The notes under the pieces were generated by a model. The model did not search any database. It was not told the DNA's origin and saw only the letters and a list, made by a program, of their open reading frames with translations. This document shows positions 27,827-39,045 of a stretch of DNA of 64,000 nucleotides, piece after piece. Position 1 is the first letter of the stretch. The number at the start of each line of letters is the position of its first letter. A program made the translations under genes and the position numbers. Origin of the DNA: Yersinia massiliensis CCUG 53443 (GTDB lineage Bacteria; Pseudomonadota; Gammaproteobacteria; Enterobacterales; Enterobacteriaceae); assembly GCF_000312485.1 (NCBI RefSeq), contig NZ_HE997643.1:548806-612805 (forward strand), read 5' to 3'.

Positions 27827-28966
27827 TCACGCAGTTTGCTGCGGTGCTCTGCCCGAAAATAAGAATTTAAGTAAGGGAATTCGACGATGAATCTCATACA
27901 GTAGGAACGAGATGAGGCAAACAAACACCATGCCAACGAAAAAACCAAGGCCGTTATTGCCAATATGCGGCGTCACGAATGCGCCATAAATCAAGGTTAA
28001 TGGGTGATGTACCAGATAGATAAACAGTGATGCATTCACCAAATAAGTGATTCGTGGTGAGGGATAGTTGACGAGTTTGTAGCCAAGGGCAAAAACGACG
28101 TTGGTCATGCTCACGCCCATCAATGCCTTGATGATGAGATCCAGTTCAAAGGCAAAAAATTCAGCAGTATTAGCATGTTGATTTGCAAAGTAAGCTGCGA
28201 ATAACAACAATGAGACGAATAATGCGGCGGGTGAGAATTTAAGAAATACTTGTTTGAGTGGTGGATAGATAAAGCTATAGGCACCAAGAAGAAAGAACGG
28301 AAGATAAAATAGCGTCTCCATAACAGTAAAGTTAAAGATACTATTAAAGAGTATTTCAGGGTTAAGTAGGTATATTATTCTGCGTATTATGGAATAGATA
28401 AATACATATAGAAACACTTGTAGTGAGACTTTTCCTATATTATTCATTCCTTTTATCATGGCCGGAATAGAATGTAGGTTATTCTTTATTCTACTAAACA
28501 GATAAAAACAGATACCCGTCAGTAATGCGAGTGTCAGTAAAAACCACAAATGTGAAATAAATTCCCAAATAGCAATATTTATTTTTTGATAAATTGTAAA
28601 TGAATCCCAATCTTGTAATTTGTTGGTATAATTTTTGAGAAGGAAAAATTGCGGTAAAGTAATAATAGGGATAGCGGCCAGTAAAGGGATAACCACCCGC
28701 TCCAAGCGGACTTGCAGCCAACGGCGACGCTCATATCTCTGATATAACATGAACGAAAAATAGCCGGAAATAACAAAAAACACCTGCATACGAAAGGCGT
28801 GAATGAAGTCATTCAGTAAAGTAAATACCAGTGAGGGATGGCTACTGTTAACCGCCCAATGATGACTAGAGTATATAAGAGAAAGATGAAAAGGAATGCC
28901 GAGTAACATCAAATAGGCGCGAATAGCGTCTAGAAAGTACTCTCTTTGGTTAGTGCTTTTTTTCAT
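27827..28966 (-). CDS. opgC: Glucan succinyltransferase OpgC (MdoC)
   Basis: 379 residues from MKKSTNQREYFLDAIRAYLML; an upstream in-frame start would add 18 residues without family support. About ten membrane spans in the acyltransferase-3 fold, with the typical IRAYLMLLGIPFHLSLIYSSHHWAVN (split) and FRMQVFFVISGYFSFMLYQR near the N-terminus. OpgC adds succinyl groups to osmoregulated periplasmic glucans. It is divergent from opgGH, as in E. coli. The 307-base intergenic region (28967-29273) holds both promoters; I see no further gene there. Confidence 0.9.
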   Translation of the reverse strand: MKKSTNQREYFLDAIRAYLMLLGIPFHLSLIYSSHHWAVNSSHPSLVFTLLNDFIHAFRMQVFFVISGYFSFMLYQRYERRRWLQVRLERVVIPLLAAIPIITLPQFFLLKNYTNKLQDWDSFTIYQKINIAIWEFISHLWFLLTLALLTGICFYLFSRIKNNLHSIPAMIKGMNNIGKVSLQVFLYVFIYSIIRRIIYLLNPEILFNSIFNFTVMETLFYLPFFLLGAYSFIYPPLKQVFLKFSPAALFVSLLLFAAYFANQHANTAEFFAFELDLIIKALMGVSMTNVVFALGYKLVNYPSPRITYLVNASLFIYLVHHPLTLIYGAFVTPHIGNNGLGFFVGMVFVCLISFLLYEIHRRIPLLKFLFSGRAPQQTA

Positions 28967-29273
28967 ACTTATTCGCAAGTTGCTATCAGAAATAGAATAA
29001 CGTATTGGTTTTTTGAGCATTGCTTTTTAATCGCAATCATATCGTTGATAACGATATACGTTATTAATGGATCAGTACGGCGAGAAACACTACTATAAGG
29101 GTTAATAATTTTCCATAGTGTATTTTAATCTGGGTTACCAGGTTTGTGGCTTAGCCACGGGTTTGCGCAATACGCAGGCAGCATAACGCCGGACATAACA
29201 ATCACCTGAGCTTATCTGCTTGGCCTATTGGATAAACCGTCAATAATTTGGCTGTTATGATTTAGGGGGAGAT

Positions 29274-30860
29274 GTGCAAGTTAATATTTTTTCAAATGTA
29301 AATCGTGTGTTAAAACAGGCCGGAGCAAACCAAACCAGATGGTTGGGGGTCACGCTCTTGCTGTCATTATTTGCTTCGCAGGCCATGGCTTTTTCGCTCG
29401 ATGATGTTGCCAAGCAGGCGCAAGCATTAGCAGGTAAAAGTTTTGACGCGCCGAAAAGCAACCTTCCTTCGCAATTTCGCGAGATGAAATTTGCCGATTA
29501 TCAACAGATTCAGTTTAACCACGACAAATCGTATTGGACTAAGCTGGATACGCCATTCAAGTTAGAGTTTTATCATCAAGGAATGTATTTTGACACGCCG
29601 GTACAGATTAACGAAGTGACGGCAACCAGTGTCAAACCTATCAGTTATAGCCCTGATTATTTTAACTTTGGTTCAGTGAAGCACGATCCTGATGCCGTTA
29701 AAAATCTAGGTTTTGCCGGTTTCAAAGTGCTTTATCCGATTAATAAAGCGGATAAGAAAGATGAAATTGTCAGTATGCTCGGTGCTAGCTATTTTCGCGT
29801 GATTGGTAAAGGTCAGGTTTATGGCCTTTCTGCTCGTGGGCTGGCAATTGATACCGCATTGGCTTCCGGTGAGGAATTCCCGCGTTTTCGTGAGTTTTGG
29901 ATTGAGCGACCTAAGCCTAATGATAAACATTTGGTGATTTATGCGTTGCTGGATTCCCCACGTGCCACTGGCGCGTATAAGTTTGTTATCTATCCAGGGC
30001 GCGATACCACTATTGATGTGCAAGCCAAAGTTTTCCTGCGCGATAAAGTGGAGAAATTAGGGATTGCGCCGTTAACCAGCATGTTCTTGTTTGGCCCAAG
30101 CCAACCCTCTACTGTGTTGAACTACCGTCCGGCATTACATGATTCCAATGGCCTTTCTATTCATGCCGGTAATGGCGAATGGATATGGCGACCGCTGAAT
30201 AATCCAAAACACCTGTCTGTCAGTACCTATACCGTTGAAAACCCGAAAGGCTTTGGTCTGCTGCAACGTGGGCGTGAATTCTCGCAATATGAGGATTTAG
30301 ACGATCGTTACGATCTGCGGCCGAGTGCTTGGGTAGAACCTCGTGGTGATTGGGGCAAAGGGAAAGTGGAGTTGGTAGAGATCCCAACGGCGGATGAAAC
30401 CAACGATAATATCGTCGCGTTTTGGAATCCTGACGTGTTGCCCGATGCGAAAAAATCACTCGACCTAAATTACCGCCTGTACTTCACCCGTGATGAAGAG
30501 AAATTGCATTCACCTGATGTGGGCTACGTTAAACAAACACTGCGCTCAACGGGTGATGTTAAACAGTCGAATTTGATTCGTGAGCCTGACGGCAGCGTCG
30601 CGTTCTTGGTTGATTTTGTTGGCCCAGCATTGAAAGCACTTGATGAGAAAACACCGTTAGCGTCTCAGGTCAGTCTTGATGATAACGGTGAACTGATTGA
30701 AAACAGTGTGCGCTATAACCCCGTCACCAAAGGTTGGCGTTTAACACTGCGGTTGAAAGTTAAGGATGCGAAGAAACCAATAGAAATGCGCGCAGCGCTG
30801 GCTAACGGTGATAAAACCCTGACCGAAACTTGGAGCTATCAGTTACCTGCCAATGAATAA
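29274..30860 (+). CDS. opgG: Periplasmic glucan biosynthesis protein OpgG (MdoG)
   Basis: 528 residues beginning at GTG with AGGGGGA close upstream (short spacing). Signal peptide with [15 protein letters not shown], then the family core starting [18 protein letters not shown]. Highly similar to E. coli OpgG throughout, to the shared C-terminus [10 protein letters not shown]. It is a periplasmic glucan-modifying enzyme required for synthesis of osmoregulated periplasmic glucans. Overlaps opgH by 8 bases, so translation is coupled. Confidence 0.95.
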   Translation: MQVNIFSNVNRVLKQAGANQTRWLGVTLLLSLFASQAMAFSLDDVAKQAQALAGKSFDAPKSNLPSQFREMKFADYQQIQFNHDKSYWTKLDTPFKLEFYHQGMYFDTPVQINEVTATSVKPISYSPDYFNFGSVKHDPDAVKNLGFAGFKVLYPINKADKKDEIVSMLGASYFRVIGKGQVYGLSARGLAIDTALASGEEFPRFREFWIERPKPNDKHLVIYALLDSPRATGAYKFVIYPGRDTTIDVQAKVFLRDKVEKLGIAPLTSMFLFGPSQPSTVLNYRPALHDSNGLSIHAGNGEWIWRPLNNPKHLSVSTYTVENPKGFGLLQRGREFSQYEDLDDRYDLRPSAWVEPRGDWGKGKVELVEIPTADETNDNIVAFWNPDVLPDAKKSLDLNYRLYFTRDEEKLHSPDVGYVKQTLRSTGDVKQSNLIREPDGSVAFLVDFVGPALKALDEKTPLASQVSLDDNGELIENSVRYNPVTKGWRLTLRLKVKDAKKPIEMRAALANGDKTLTETWSYQLPANE

Positions 30861-33435
30861 GTTAACTCAATCTCCTATTCAGGATTATATGGCGGACTTG
30901 CCCCTGACTGCGCAGCAGCAAGGGGCATTACGTGACGCTTTCCCTGAAGATGTTCTGCTCGATAGCCGCGTGGATGCGATGTCGCTTTTGCATCAACAAC
31001 TGGCGGCTGATACACCAGAACATGCCGTTTTTACTGAAGATGACAGCGCATTGGTATCCGTCAATGCTCGTCTGCAAGCGGCATGGCCGGACGCCGTTAA
31101 AGGCGACAAGGTGCTGGGGAAAGATAGCGAAGGGCGCACGGTGATTCATGCCACGCCGCCTATCAAACGCACTAGCATGGCCCCGCAGGCATGGCGAACC
31201 AATCCTGTTGGTCGCTTTTGGGATTCTTTACTGGGCCGCACACCGGTATCTCGTGCGACAACACACGAGCAGGCGGCAGCAGAAAAGAAATGGCGTAGCG
31301 TCGGGTCCTTGCGTCGATACATCTTGCTGATACTGATCGTGTTGCAAACCGCCATTGCGACCAGCTATATGAAGACCATCCTGCCTTATCAGGGTTGGGC
31401 ACTCCTCGACCCCTTTGAGATTTGGAAACAGAACTGGTTGGTTTCAGTGATGCAATTGCTGCCATATCTGTTACAAACGGGCATTTTGATCCTGTTCGCG
31501 ATTCTGTTCTGCTGGGTGTCAGCGGGCTTCTGGACTGCGCTAATGGGCTTCTTGCAACTGCTAATTGGCAAAGATAAATACAGCATCTCGTCCACCATCA
31601 AAGGGGACGAGCCGCTCAATCCGGCCCATCGCACGGCGTTGATTATGCCGATTTGTAATGAAGACGTGGAACGGGTATTTGCCGGTTTACGTGCGACCTA
31701 CGAATCCGTTGCCGCCACTGGCCAGCTAGAACACTTTGATATCTATGTCCTGAGCGATAGCTATGATCCTGATATCTGTGTTGCAGAGCAAAAGGCTTGG
31801 CTGGAGCTGTGCCGTGATGTCGATGGTCACGGTCGTATTTTCTATCGCCGTCGTCGCCGCCGAGTTAAACGCAAAAGCGGCAATATCGATGACTTTTGCC
31901 GCCGTTGGGGCAGCCAGTACAGCTATATGGTGATTTTGGATGCCGATAGCGTGATGAGTGGCGAGTGTCTGACGGGGTTAGTGCGGCTGATGGAAGCCAA
32001 CACGAATGCAGGGATCATTCAGTCTGCGCCGAAAGCCTCTGGCATGGATACGCTTTACGCTCGTATCCAGCAATTTGCAACGCGGGTTTATGGTCCTTTA
32101 TTTACGGCTGGCCTGCATTATTGGCAGTTGGGTGAATCCCATTACTGGGGCCATAACGCCATCATCAGGGTGAAACCCTTTATTGAAAATTGTGCTTTGG
32201 CGCCATTGCCGGGTGAAGGCTCTTTTGCCGGTTCCATCTTGTCACATGACTTTGTTGAAGCGGCTTTGATGCGCCGTGCGGGTTGGGGAGTGTGGATTGC
32301 TTATGATCTGCCGGGCAGTTACGAAGAATTGCCACCTAACTTGTTAGATGAGTTGAAACGTGATCGCCGCTGGTGCCACGGCAATCTGATGAACTTCCGC
32401 CTATTTTTGGTGAAAGGGATGCATCCGGTTCATCGTGCGGTCTTCCTTACCGGTGTCATGTCGTACCTGTCTGCGCCTTTATGGTTTATGTTCTTGGTGC
32501 TGTGTACCGCATTGCAAGTCGTCCATACCCTGATGGAACCGCAATACTTCCTGCAACCGCGGCAGTTGTTCCCTGTTTGGCCCCAGTGGCGGCCAGAATT
32601 AGCCATTGGGTTGTTCTCCACCACGTTGGTTTTGCTGTTCTTGCCGAAATTACTCAGCATCATTTTGATCTGGGCAAAAGGGGCGAAAGAGTACGGTGGG
32701 GCGATTCGTCTGCTGTTATCCATGCTGGCAGAAATGCTGTTCTCCGTGTTGTTGGCACCGGTGCGAATGTTGTTCCACACAGTATTTGTGGTCAGTGCGT
32801 TCCTCGGCTGGTCAGTACAATGGAATTCACCGCAGCGCGATGATGATGCAACGCCGTGGAGTGAAGCCATGGTGCGCCATGGCCCCCAATTGCTGCTCGG
32901 TGTGGTTTGGGCTGGTGGTGTGGCTTGGCTGGATCTGCTGTTCCTGTGGTGGCTATCCCCGATTGTCTTCTCGCTGATCCTATCCCCGATAGTCTCTGTC
33001 CTGTCTAGCCGCCGTACTCTGGGGCTGGCCAGCAAGCGCGCAAAACTGTTCTTGATTCCGGAAGAGTATGATCCGCCGCGAGAACTGTTGGCGACGGAAA
33101 CTTATTTGAAACTCAATCACCAGCGGGCGCTGAAAAATGGTTTCTTCCATGCCGTGATGAATCCATCGTATAACGCGTTAGCCAGTGCGATGGCAACGGC
33201 TCGCCATCATACTCGCGCGATAATTGAGCAAGTTCGCGCCGAGCGTGTGGCGCTAGCTCTGGAAGCAGGGCCGGATAAGTTGGCTAAATCTCAGCGCTTA
33301 GAGTTGCTCAGCGATCCGGTATTGATTTCTCGCTTGCATCAACACGTCTGGCAGCAACCTGAGCAGTACCGAATCTGGAATGGGTATTATCGTCAACTCG
33401 CACACAATATGAAGGCGTTTCCCGCCGCGAAGTAA
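30853..33435 (+). CDS. opgH: Glucan glucosyltransferase OpgH (MdoH)
   Basis: 860 residues (E. coli 847). An N-terminal cytoplasmic tail precedes membrane spans near 150-230. The family-2 glycosyltransferase domain follows with [27 protein letters not shown] (DxD-type) and the [12 protein letters not shown] motif, and then further spans to about residue 700. It polymerises UDP-glucose into the glucan backbone and threads it across the inner membrane. Forms the opgGH operon. Confidence 0.95.
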   Translation: MNKLTQSPIQDYMADLPLTAQQQGALRDAFPEDVLLDSRVDAMSLLHQQLAADTPEHAVFTEDDSALVSVNARLQAAWPDAVKGDKVLGKDSEGRTVIHATPPIKRTSMAPQAWRTNPVGRFWDSLLGRTPVSRATTHEQAAAEKKWRSVGSLRRYILLILIVLQTAIATSYMKTILPYQGWALLDPFEIWKQNWLVSVMQLLPYLLQTGILILFAILFCWVSAGFWTALMGFLQLLIGKDKYSISSTIKGDEPLNPAHRTALIMPICNEDVERVFAGLRATYESVAATGQLEHFDIYVLSDSYDPDICVAEQKAWLELCRDVDGHGRIFYRRRRRRVKRKSGNIDDFCRRWGSQYSYMVILDADSVMSGECLTGLVRLMEANTNAGIIQSAPKASGMDTLYARIQQFATRVYGPLFTAGLHYWQLGESHYWGHNAIIRVKPFIENCALAPLPGEGSFAGSILSHDFVEAALMRRAGWGVWIAYDLPGSYEELPPNLLDELKRDRRWCHGNLMNFRLFLVKGMHPVHRAVFLTGVMSYLSAPLWFMFLVLCTALQVVHTLMEPQYFLQPRQLFPVWPQWRPELAIGLFSTTLVLLFLPKLLSIILIWAKGAKEYGGAIRLLLSMLAEMLFSVLLAPVRMLFHTVFVVSAFLGWSVQWNSPQRDDDATPWSEAMVRHGPQLLLGVVWAGGVAWLDLLFLWWLSPIVFSLILSPIVSVLSSRRTLGLASKRAKLFLIPEEYDPPRELLATETYLKLNHQRALKNGFFHAVMNPSYNALASAMATARHHTRAIIEQVRAERVALALEAGPDKLAKSQRLELLSDPVLISRLHQHVWQQPEQYRIWNGYYRQLAHNMKAFPAAK

Positions 33436-33553
33436 TGGCATTTTCGTTATCGTATCGTTGACTAAAAACGGGCATACATGATTGTATCGCTCGTTTTTTC
33501 TATCAATTTATTCACTATCATTCTATTTTCTATCAATCTAAAAGAGCGTTTGC

Positions 33554-33823
33554 GTGAGCCCCATGGTTAAACAGATACAGCGGACAAAAAGCGTCATCCG
33601 TATAACGCTATTACTCGTCGGCATGACCCTATTGACGGGATGTGGCAGTATCATCAGCCGCACGGTGCCGGGGCAGGGCCATGGGCATCAATATTATCCC
33701 GGCGTGCAGTGGGACATGCGTGAAGGGCCGTGGAAGTACATCACGGTAATTGACGTTCCGCTGTCAATGATTGTTGATACTTTTATGCTACCCATTGATG
33801 CCCAGCATGGGCCGTATGAATAA
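33554..33823 (+). CDS. yceK: YceK-like lipoprotein
   Basis: 89 residues. A hydrophobic start (ITLLLVGMTLLTGC) ends in a lipobox, LTGC, so the mature lipoprotein begins at Cys. The rest contains GSIISRT and the conserved WDMREGPWKY / VIDVPLSMIVDTFMLPID segments of the YceK (DUF1375) family. Start may be the GTG at 33554 or the ATG at 33563. It follows opgH, the position of yceK in E. coli. Function unknown. Confidence 0.8.
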   Translation: MSPMVKQIQRTKSVIRITLLLVGMTLLTGCGSIISRTVPGQGHGHQYYPGVQWDMREGPWKYITVIDVPLSMIVDTFMLPIDAQHGPYE

Positions 33824-33998
33824 CAGTAGGCAACCTTGATATACCATCTCAGCCGACTAAGTTTTCCGATATTGCTAAAGCAAGCAGTTCACCTAATAGG
33901 CATTCAGCTTAGAATCGATTTATGAAAGATCATTGTTGGCGACTTATTCATGATTACGCCTAATTAATCCATTCACATGAATATTATTAGGAGTCAAC

Positions 33999-34445
33999 AT
34001 GAGCTTCAACATCGCAAGCCTCAGAAGTGCTATTACCACCGCGTCCAGTAACACAAAGGTTGATAATCGTTTTCATAAAGCTGATATGAAATCATTGGCC
34101 GGTATGATGAAAGAAATTAAAAATAGCAACACTTTTACGAAAATGGATAACCAAATCACCCAAAACACTGCCGATGTCCTTACTCAACAAATTGACAGTA
34201 TGATCAGAACGTTAAACGCACAAAGTTCTAATATGAAAGAACAGAAAATGGCTGCGCTGACGGGTTTAAAACATGAATTAACAGCCATAACTCAACAACG
34301 GGATAGTGCAAAAACAGACATACCATCGCGAAAAGAAATTAAAGCGGCTGATAGAAACGCAGAGATAAAAGCCAACGCCAATACTGGTAACTTGTTCAGT
34401 CTTAACGGTAAAGTTGAATCTAACCGTCAGGATGTAATGAACTAA
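33999..34445 (+). CDS. Orphan helical protein, 148 residues
   Basis: Begins MSFNIASLRSAITTASSNTK after a TAGGAG site. Rich in Ser, Thr, Asn, Gln, Lys and Met, with no signal peptide, no membrane span, no cysteine and no tryptophan. The centre (LTQQIDSMIRTLNAQSSNMK, then EQKMAALTGLKHELTAITQQ) looks like one or two long amphipathic helices, possibly coiled coil. I do not recognise a family. The soluble, Ser/Asn-rich N-terminus resembles those of secreted proteins, but nothing in the neighbourhood supports secretion. Single gene with its own space upstream. Confidence 0.65.
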   Translation: MSFNIASLRSAITTASSNTKVDNRFHKADMKSLAGMMKEIKNSNTFTKMDNQITQNTADVLTQQIDSMIRTLNAQSSNMKEQKMAALTGLKHELTAITQQRDSAKTDIPSRKEIKAADRNAEIKANANTGNLFSLNGKVESNRQDVMN

Positions 34446-34509
34446 CCATCCCAGCAAACGCTTATATATGTACTAATGGCTAAAAAATTGTACTGTCGGA
34501 TAAAAGAAA

Positions 34510-34529
34510 ACGGCCCAAAGAAGGGCCGT
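34510..34529 (-). terminator. Terminator of the POT transporter gene
   Basis: A 7-bp G+C-rich stem, ACGGCCC / GGGCCGT, with a 6-base loop. On the minus strand a T-rich run follows, 55 bases after the transporter stop. Confidence 0.75.
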
Positions 34530-34583
34530 CTGGATAGGATGAAAATTGTTGCCTGCTAACTTATGCAGGTTGCACTTTCACCA

Positions 34584-36119
34584 TCAAGCGGTTTTTTGTT
34601 CTTGAGTGTTATTCATCAATCGACGAATTGGCACGATAAGCAATATCAGCACTGCCGCGCAGATGGCTAACGCAATTGAACAACGTGCAAACAAGGTTGG
34701 CAGCATATCAAGCTGATCGGCCTTAACATGACCACCAATGAGACCCGCCGCCAAGTTACCCAGCGAACTGGCACAGAACCATAACCCCATCACTTGACCG
34801 CGCATTCTGTCTGGTGCCAGTAACGTCATGGTCGCCAACCCGATAGGGCTAAGGCAAAGTTCACCCAGCGTCAGTAACAAGATACTCATCACCAGCCACA
34901 GAGGAGAAACGCCCTCGCCACCGCTGTTAAGCACATGCTGAGCCGCATACATCATTACGGCGAAACCGGCAGCAGCACATAAAATACCGATAACGAATTT
35001 TGTGATACTGCTTGGCTGAATTTTTTTCTTCGCTAATGCTGGCCATGCCCAACTGAATACCGGCGCTAAGATAATGATAAACAGCGCATTAATGGATTGG
35101 AACCAAACGGTTGGGATCTCAAAACCCATTATCATGCGGTCGGTATAGTCATTCGCAAACAGGTTAAATGAGGTTGGTTTCTGTTCAAATGCTGACCAAA
35201 AGAAGGCCGCTGAAACCAGTAAAATAAAGCATACGAAGAGCCGCGCGCGATCTTGACGGCTTAATTTAGCGAAGGCGAAGAGATAGACAAAATAGAGTGT
35301 GACTGAGGCGGCAATGACGTAAACCAACAGACTCGCCACCAGCACGGGGTTAATGGGGATTATCCCTTGCGAGACCATTGCGATGATGGCAACCACCACC
35401 ACCATAATGGCGGTCACCCACTTACCCACACCTTGGCGTTTATTCGTTGGTCTATTCCAGCTTGAATCTAACCCGACTTCGGCGTCATAGCGTTTCATTG
35501 AAGGGATAGCGAAGTAACGGAAGATGAGCAATGCCACTAGCATCCCAATCCCGCCGATACCAAAGCCCCAATGCCAGCCGTGGGTTTTAAGCAACCAGCC
35601 AGACAACAGCGGCGCGATAAATGACCCCATATTGATGCCCATGTAAAACAGGGAGAATCCGCCATCACGGCGAGCATCACCTGGTTTATACAGCGTTCCA
35701 ACCATGACCGAAATACAGGTCTTAAACAGCCCCGTACCGAGCACGATAAACACTAAACCGATAAAGAACAGGTCATTGCCAAAGAAGGCGGAAAGCGCGA
35801 TAGACAAATGGCCCAAGGCAATCAGAATCGAGCCATACCAGACTGCGCGTTGTTGACCGAGCCAGTTATCGGCAAGCCAACCACCGGGTAAGGCCGCCAG
35901 ATACATGCTACCGGCAAAGATCCCAACAATTGCCGAGGCTTGTTCACGAGGCAGGCCCATACCACCGTCAAAAACGGTCGCGGCCATAAATAAAATTAAT
36001 AGCGGGCGAATACCGTAGAACGAGAATCGCTCCCACATTTCGGAAAGAAAGAGTCCGCTGAGCGGGTAAGGGTGGCCAAAGAACGTTCGGCTACCTTCAG
36101 ATTTAACAGAGGTTTGCAT
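34584..36119 (-). CDS. POT-family proton-dependent peptide transporter
   Basis: 511 residues with about 14 membrane spans. The POT signature at the N-terminus is present as SEMWERFSFYGIRPLLILFM, with the ExxERFxYY-like arrangement, and FYMGINMGSFIAPLLSG forms the second conserved block. It imports di/tripeptides with protons. It differs clearly from E. coli DtpA in my memory and looks closer to the DtpT-type branch, so no symbol is given. A terminator follows its stop. The 434 bases upstream (36120-36553) are its promoter region and hold no gene. Confidence 0.85.
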   Translation of the reverse strand: MQTSVKSEGSRTFFGHPYPLSGLFLSEMWERFSFYGIRPLLILFMAATVFDGGMGLPREQASAIVGIFAGSMYLAALPGGWLADNWLGQQRAVWYGSILIALGHLSIALSAFFGNDLFFIGLVFIVLGTGLFKTCISVMVGTLYKPGDARRDGGFSLFYMGINMGSFIAPLLSGWLLKTHGWHWGFGIGGIGMLVALLIFRYFAIPSMKRYDAEVGLDSSWNRPTNKRQGVGKWVTAIMVVVVAIIAMVSQGIIPINPVLVASLLVYVIAASVTLYFVYLFAFAKLSRQDRARLFVCFILLVSAAFFWSAFEQKPTSFNLFANDYTDRMIMGFEIPTVWFQSINALFIIILAPVFSWAWPALAKKKIQPSSITKFVIGILCAAAGFAVMMYAAQHVLNSGGEGVSPLWLVMSILLLTLGELCLSPIGLATMTLLAPDRMRGQVMGLWFCASSLGNLAAGLIGGHVKADQLDMLPTLFARCSIALAICAAVLILLIVPIRRLMNNTQEQKTA

Positions 36120-36506
36120 AATGTCTTCTCATATGAATTTAACGCATTAAAAACGTCATTTTTATATTTTCACTCTGGGTTATAGCGTATTTCTAGATGA
36201 AAAGTCGATACTCATAACAATTATCAATCAGTTAAAACCGAATATGATTATTTTTTCAGCTTTCTTATCGAGGATCACACTGATACAGATGAATGCGTCA
36301 GGTCGGGGGAAGGGGCAAAGCGTAAGGTGAAAACGGTTAACTTGCTAAATGTGTGCTTATGGGGAAGTGACACTCACAAGATAATGCTGATTTTTGTTAA
36401 ATTGGGAGGCCAGTTTAGAATTGAGAAGTTTATTTATTCGGCTTATGCAAAACAGAAATAAATGATTGCTAAGGGATGATATCTGATGCAGAAAGCACAT
36501 AAAAAA
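36120..36506. other. Upstream region of the POT transporter
   Basis: Nothing recognisable apart from A+T-rich promoter-like sequence just above the transporter start. Confidence 0.5.
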
Positions 36507-36534
36507 AGCCACTCGCACATTAAGTGGAGTGGCT
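36507..36534 (-). terminator. Terminator of the DoxX-family gene
   Basis: An 8-bp stem, AGCCACTC / GAGTGGCT, with a 12-base loop. On the minus strand seven T follow, 20 bases after the doxX-like stop. Confidence 0.85.
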
Positions 36535-36553
36535 CAATAGGGGCAATTCGTAC

Positions 36554-36988
36554 TTAGCGATACGCTTCGTTTTTGGTAATCGAATAACGGCCGCTGCCCA
36601 GCAACATAATGGCAACGCCACCGAGGAAGTACATGGCTTCGTTTTCCAAACCCCATGCACCTACTTGAGTGAGAGTGAAGAATTTACCGGTGCCGACCAT
36701 CAGTACTGCAACCAACAAGTTAACCGCGTAAATAAATGCCGCAGGGCGCGTGAATAGACCCAAAATAATCAGCACTGGGGTTAAGATTTCACCAATATAA
36801 ACGCCATAAGCAACGAAACCGGGGATACCTTGCGCCTGTAAAGATTCAGCAATCCAACTGGTGCCATGCAGAATTTTTGCCACGCCATGGAACAGCATCA
36901 AAATACCAAAGGTCAGGCGCAATAACAGTTTGCCGCCATCTTGATGATTCGTTAAGCGTGTGAACCAGAGATTTAAACTTCCCAGCAT
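36554..36988 (-). CDS. DoxX-family membrane protein
   Basis: 144 residues with four hydrophobic spans: LLLRLTFGILMLFHGVAKI, IPGFVAYGVYIGEILTPVLI, AAFIYAVNLLVAVLMVGT and MYFLGGVAIMLLGSG. The FHGxxKI and GEILTP segments are typical of the DoxX/YphA family. Members are membrane proteins linked to redox or thiosulfate chemistry in some species, but the role here is unknown. Single gene with its own terminator; the 304 bases upstream (36989-37292) are A+T-rich and hold no gene. Confidence 0.85.
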   Translation of the reverse strand: MLGSLNLWFTRLTNHQDGGKLLLRLTFGILMLFHGVAKILHGTSWIAESLQAQGIPGFVAYGVYIGEILTPVLIILGLFTRPAAFIYAVNLLVAVLMVGTGKFFTLTQVGAWGLENEAMYFLGGVAIMLLGSGRYSITKNEAYR

Positions 36989-37292
36989 GTGTATTTCCTT
37001 CTTAATTGAAGTTGCAGTGTTGTGAGCTGCTCTTATTATCTAAATCATTAACTCTTGTGTGTAAGTCTGTCGGTGCCTGCCAAAAATCCCAATTAGCTTG
37101 GATATACATCTACGTTGGATATCCCCCCTGAGAGAGAAGATAACCATATAATAACTAGGATTAATTACTTTTAATTATCTGTCAGATACCTACTATTCTT
37201 ATAGCGGATAATACTGACAGACTATATCAAATAAACTGATATAGACTAATTCTCATTATCACTTGTGTTATTACATTTCGGTATAAGTTCTG

Positions 37293-38213
37293 CTATTCAT
37301 AGAGCGAAGGTGCGCCCTCTGGACGTGTTTTAAAACGGCGGTGCAGCCACATATACTGATCAGTTGCCTGAGTAATCTCTTTTTCAATCACTTTATTCAT
37401 AAAAGCGGTCGTTGCGAGTTCATCTTCCAACGGGATATTTTCAACCGCCGGCTGCAAGATCAATTCATAACCTTTCCCATTCGGTAAGCGCTTGGGGGTA
37501 AATGGAATCACCGCAGGTTTACCCATTCGCACTAACAGGTAAGTGCCGGTGGTCGTTGCGGCTTGATCGACAGCAAACAACGGCACAAAAACGCTACTGC
37601 GTGGGCCATAGTCGTGATCAGGTGCATACCAAATAATCTCGCCTTGTTTTAGGCTACGGACCATGCCTTTCAGATCCTTGCGGTCCAACATGGCTTTATT
37701 GGAACGCATTCGACCCCAAGTCTGAATCCAGTCCATGGCTTTATTATCATGGGGACGGTAGACACCAATGCCGGGGTTGTAGATGCCAAAGATACGCGCA
37801 CCCAGTTCTAGGGTGAGAAAATGTAAACCGATCAACAGAACGCCTTTTCCCTCATCACGCGCTTTCTGAATATGCTCGAGCCCACTGACACGACACCAGC
37901 GCTCAATGCGCCAGTTTGGCCAAAACCATGCCATGCCGGTTTCAAACAGCCCCATTCCCACTGATTCAAAATTCTTAACCAGCAGTTCGTCACGCTCTGC
38001 TTGCGGCATGTCAGGAAAGCAAAGTTCCAGATTACGTCGAGTTATCCGTAAGCGCCGTTTGAGAAAACGCATAGAAAAACGGCCAAGGGCAGTCCCTATC
38101 GTGTAGATAACGGGGTAGGGGAGCAGGACCAAGAGGTAAAGGATACCTAGGGCGAACCAAGTCAGCCAATAACGTGGGTGCAGTAGTGAGCGATCAAAAG
38201 AAGGAACTTGCAT
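37293..38213 (-). CDS. lpxL: Kdo2-lipid IVA lauroyltransferase LpxL
   Basis: 306 residues from [19 protein letters not shown], the E. coli LpxL/LpxP start; an upstream in-frame ATG would add eight residues. One N-terminal membrane span, then the acyltransferase block with the catalytic H-x4-E pair in [15 protein letters not shown] and [18 protein letters not shown]. The residues [16 protein letters not shown] and the C-terminal [10 protein letters not shown] match LpxL better than the cold-induced LpxP. It adds the secondary laurate-type chain to lipid A at the inner membrane. Single gene on the minus strand. Confidence 0.9.
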   Translation of the reverse strand: MQVPSFDRSLLHPRYWLTWFALGILYLLVLLPYPVIYTIGTALGRFSMRFLKRRLRITRRNLELCFPDMPQAERDELLVKNFESVGMGLFETGMAWFWPNWRIERWCRVSGLEHIQKARDEGKGVLLIGLHFLTLELGARIFGIYNPGIGVYRPHDNKAMDWIQTWGRMRSNKAMLDRKDLKGMVRSLKQGEIIWYAPDHDYGPRSSVFVPLFAVDQAATTTGTYLLVRMGKPAVIPFTPKRLPNGKGYELILQPAVENIPLEDELATTAFMNKVIEKEITQATDQYMWLHRRFKTRPEGAPSLYE

Positions 38214-38472
38214 ATCTGTTCTCAGCATCAATGTCATTTATTCGGACAGTTAACGATTAATCTTGCTGGCGGACATGTGTGCATTAGCGAATCTTGATGG
38301 GCAGTCCATGCCAACCTGTTTAACTGTCTCATCAGTGGTTTAGAATAGACTATTGTCGCATTTTTGGTGTGCAACTGGAAAAAAGACCGCACTAATAAGC
38401 CATTTATTATGTTCTTCGTTTAACATTTAGACAGATAAAATGCAACGTATCCCTAAAAACAGTATGGTTATG

Positions 38473-39045
38473 TTAAGTTTTGAGCAGACTGACCAATTCA
38501 GCCAAACTGTTAACCGCCATCTTCTCCATGACTTTGGCTCGATGTACTTCAACGGTTCTGACGGAAACACAGGCTTTATCAGCGATATCGCGATTTATTA
38601 ATCCTTGCATGACCCATTGCGCGATCATTTGTTCCCGCGATGTCAACGTGGCATAACGCAGTTGGACTTGTCGACGGGTACAGAGCAACTCTGATTGCAG
38701 TAAACCTTGCTGTAAGGCCGCCATCAACGGGGCAGTTGCCACCGGTTTTTGCAAGAAATCTACCGCCCCCAATTTCATTTGCTCAACCGCTTGCGGTATC
38801 TCGCCATGCGCAGTGAGGAATATCACGCCGAGTGTGCTGTTTCGCTCGCGCATCTGTGCATAGACATGCGTCCCCTCTATTTGCGGCATACGAATATCCA
38901 GCAGCAACACGCCGAGTTGATGCAAATCAGCCTGCGCCAGAAATCGTTCGCCGTCGTGCCATGCCTTCACTTTGTAGCCAAGGCTTTCGAGCAAAAAACG
39001 GCAAGCATCGGTGACAGCAATATCGTCATCAACCAAGTGAATCAT
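38473..39045 (-). CDS. ttrR: Tetrathionate response regulator TtrR
   Basis: 190 residues from the ATG MIHLVDDD. Receiver domain with the acidic pair DDD, phosphorylation site LLLDIRMPQ and the conserved Lys in FLQKPVA, then a LuxR-type helix-turn-helix (TSREQMIAQWVMQGLINRDI...). The FixJ-type architecture and the overlap with ttrS by 17 bases identify the two-component system. It activates the divergent ttrBCA operon when TtrS senses tetrathionate. Confidence 0.93.
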   Translation of the reverse strand: MIHLVDDDIAVTDACRFLLESLGYKVKAWHDGERFLAQADLHQLGVLLLDIRMPQIEGTHVYAQMRERNSTLGVIFLTAHGEIPQAVEQMKLGAVDFLQKPVATAPLMAALQQGLLQSELLCTRRQVQLRYATLTSREQMIAQWVMQGLINRDIADKACVSVRTVEVHRAKVMEKMAVNSLAELVSLLKT

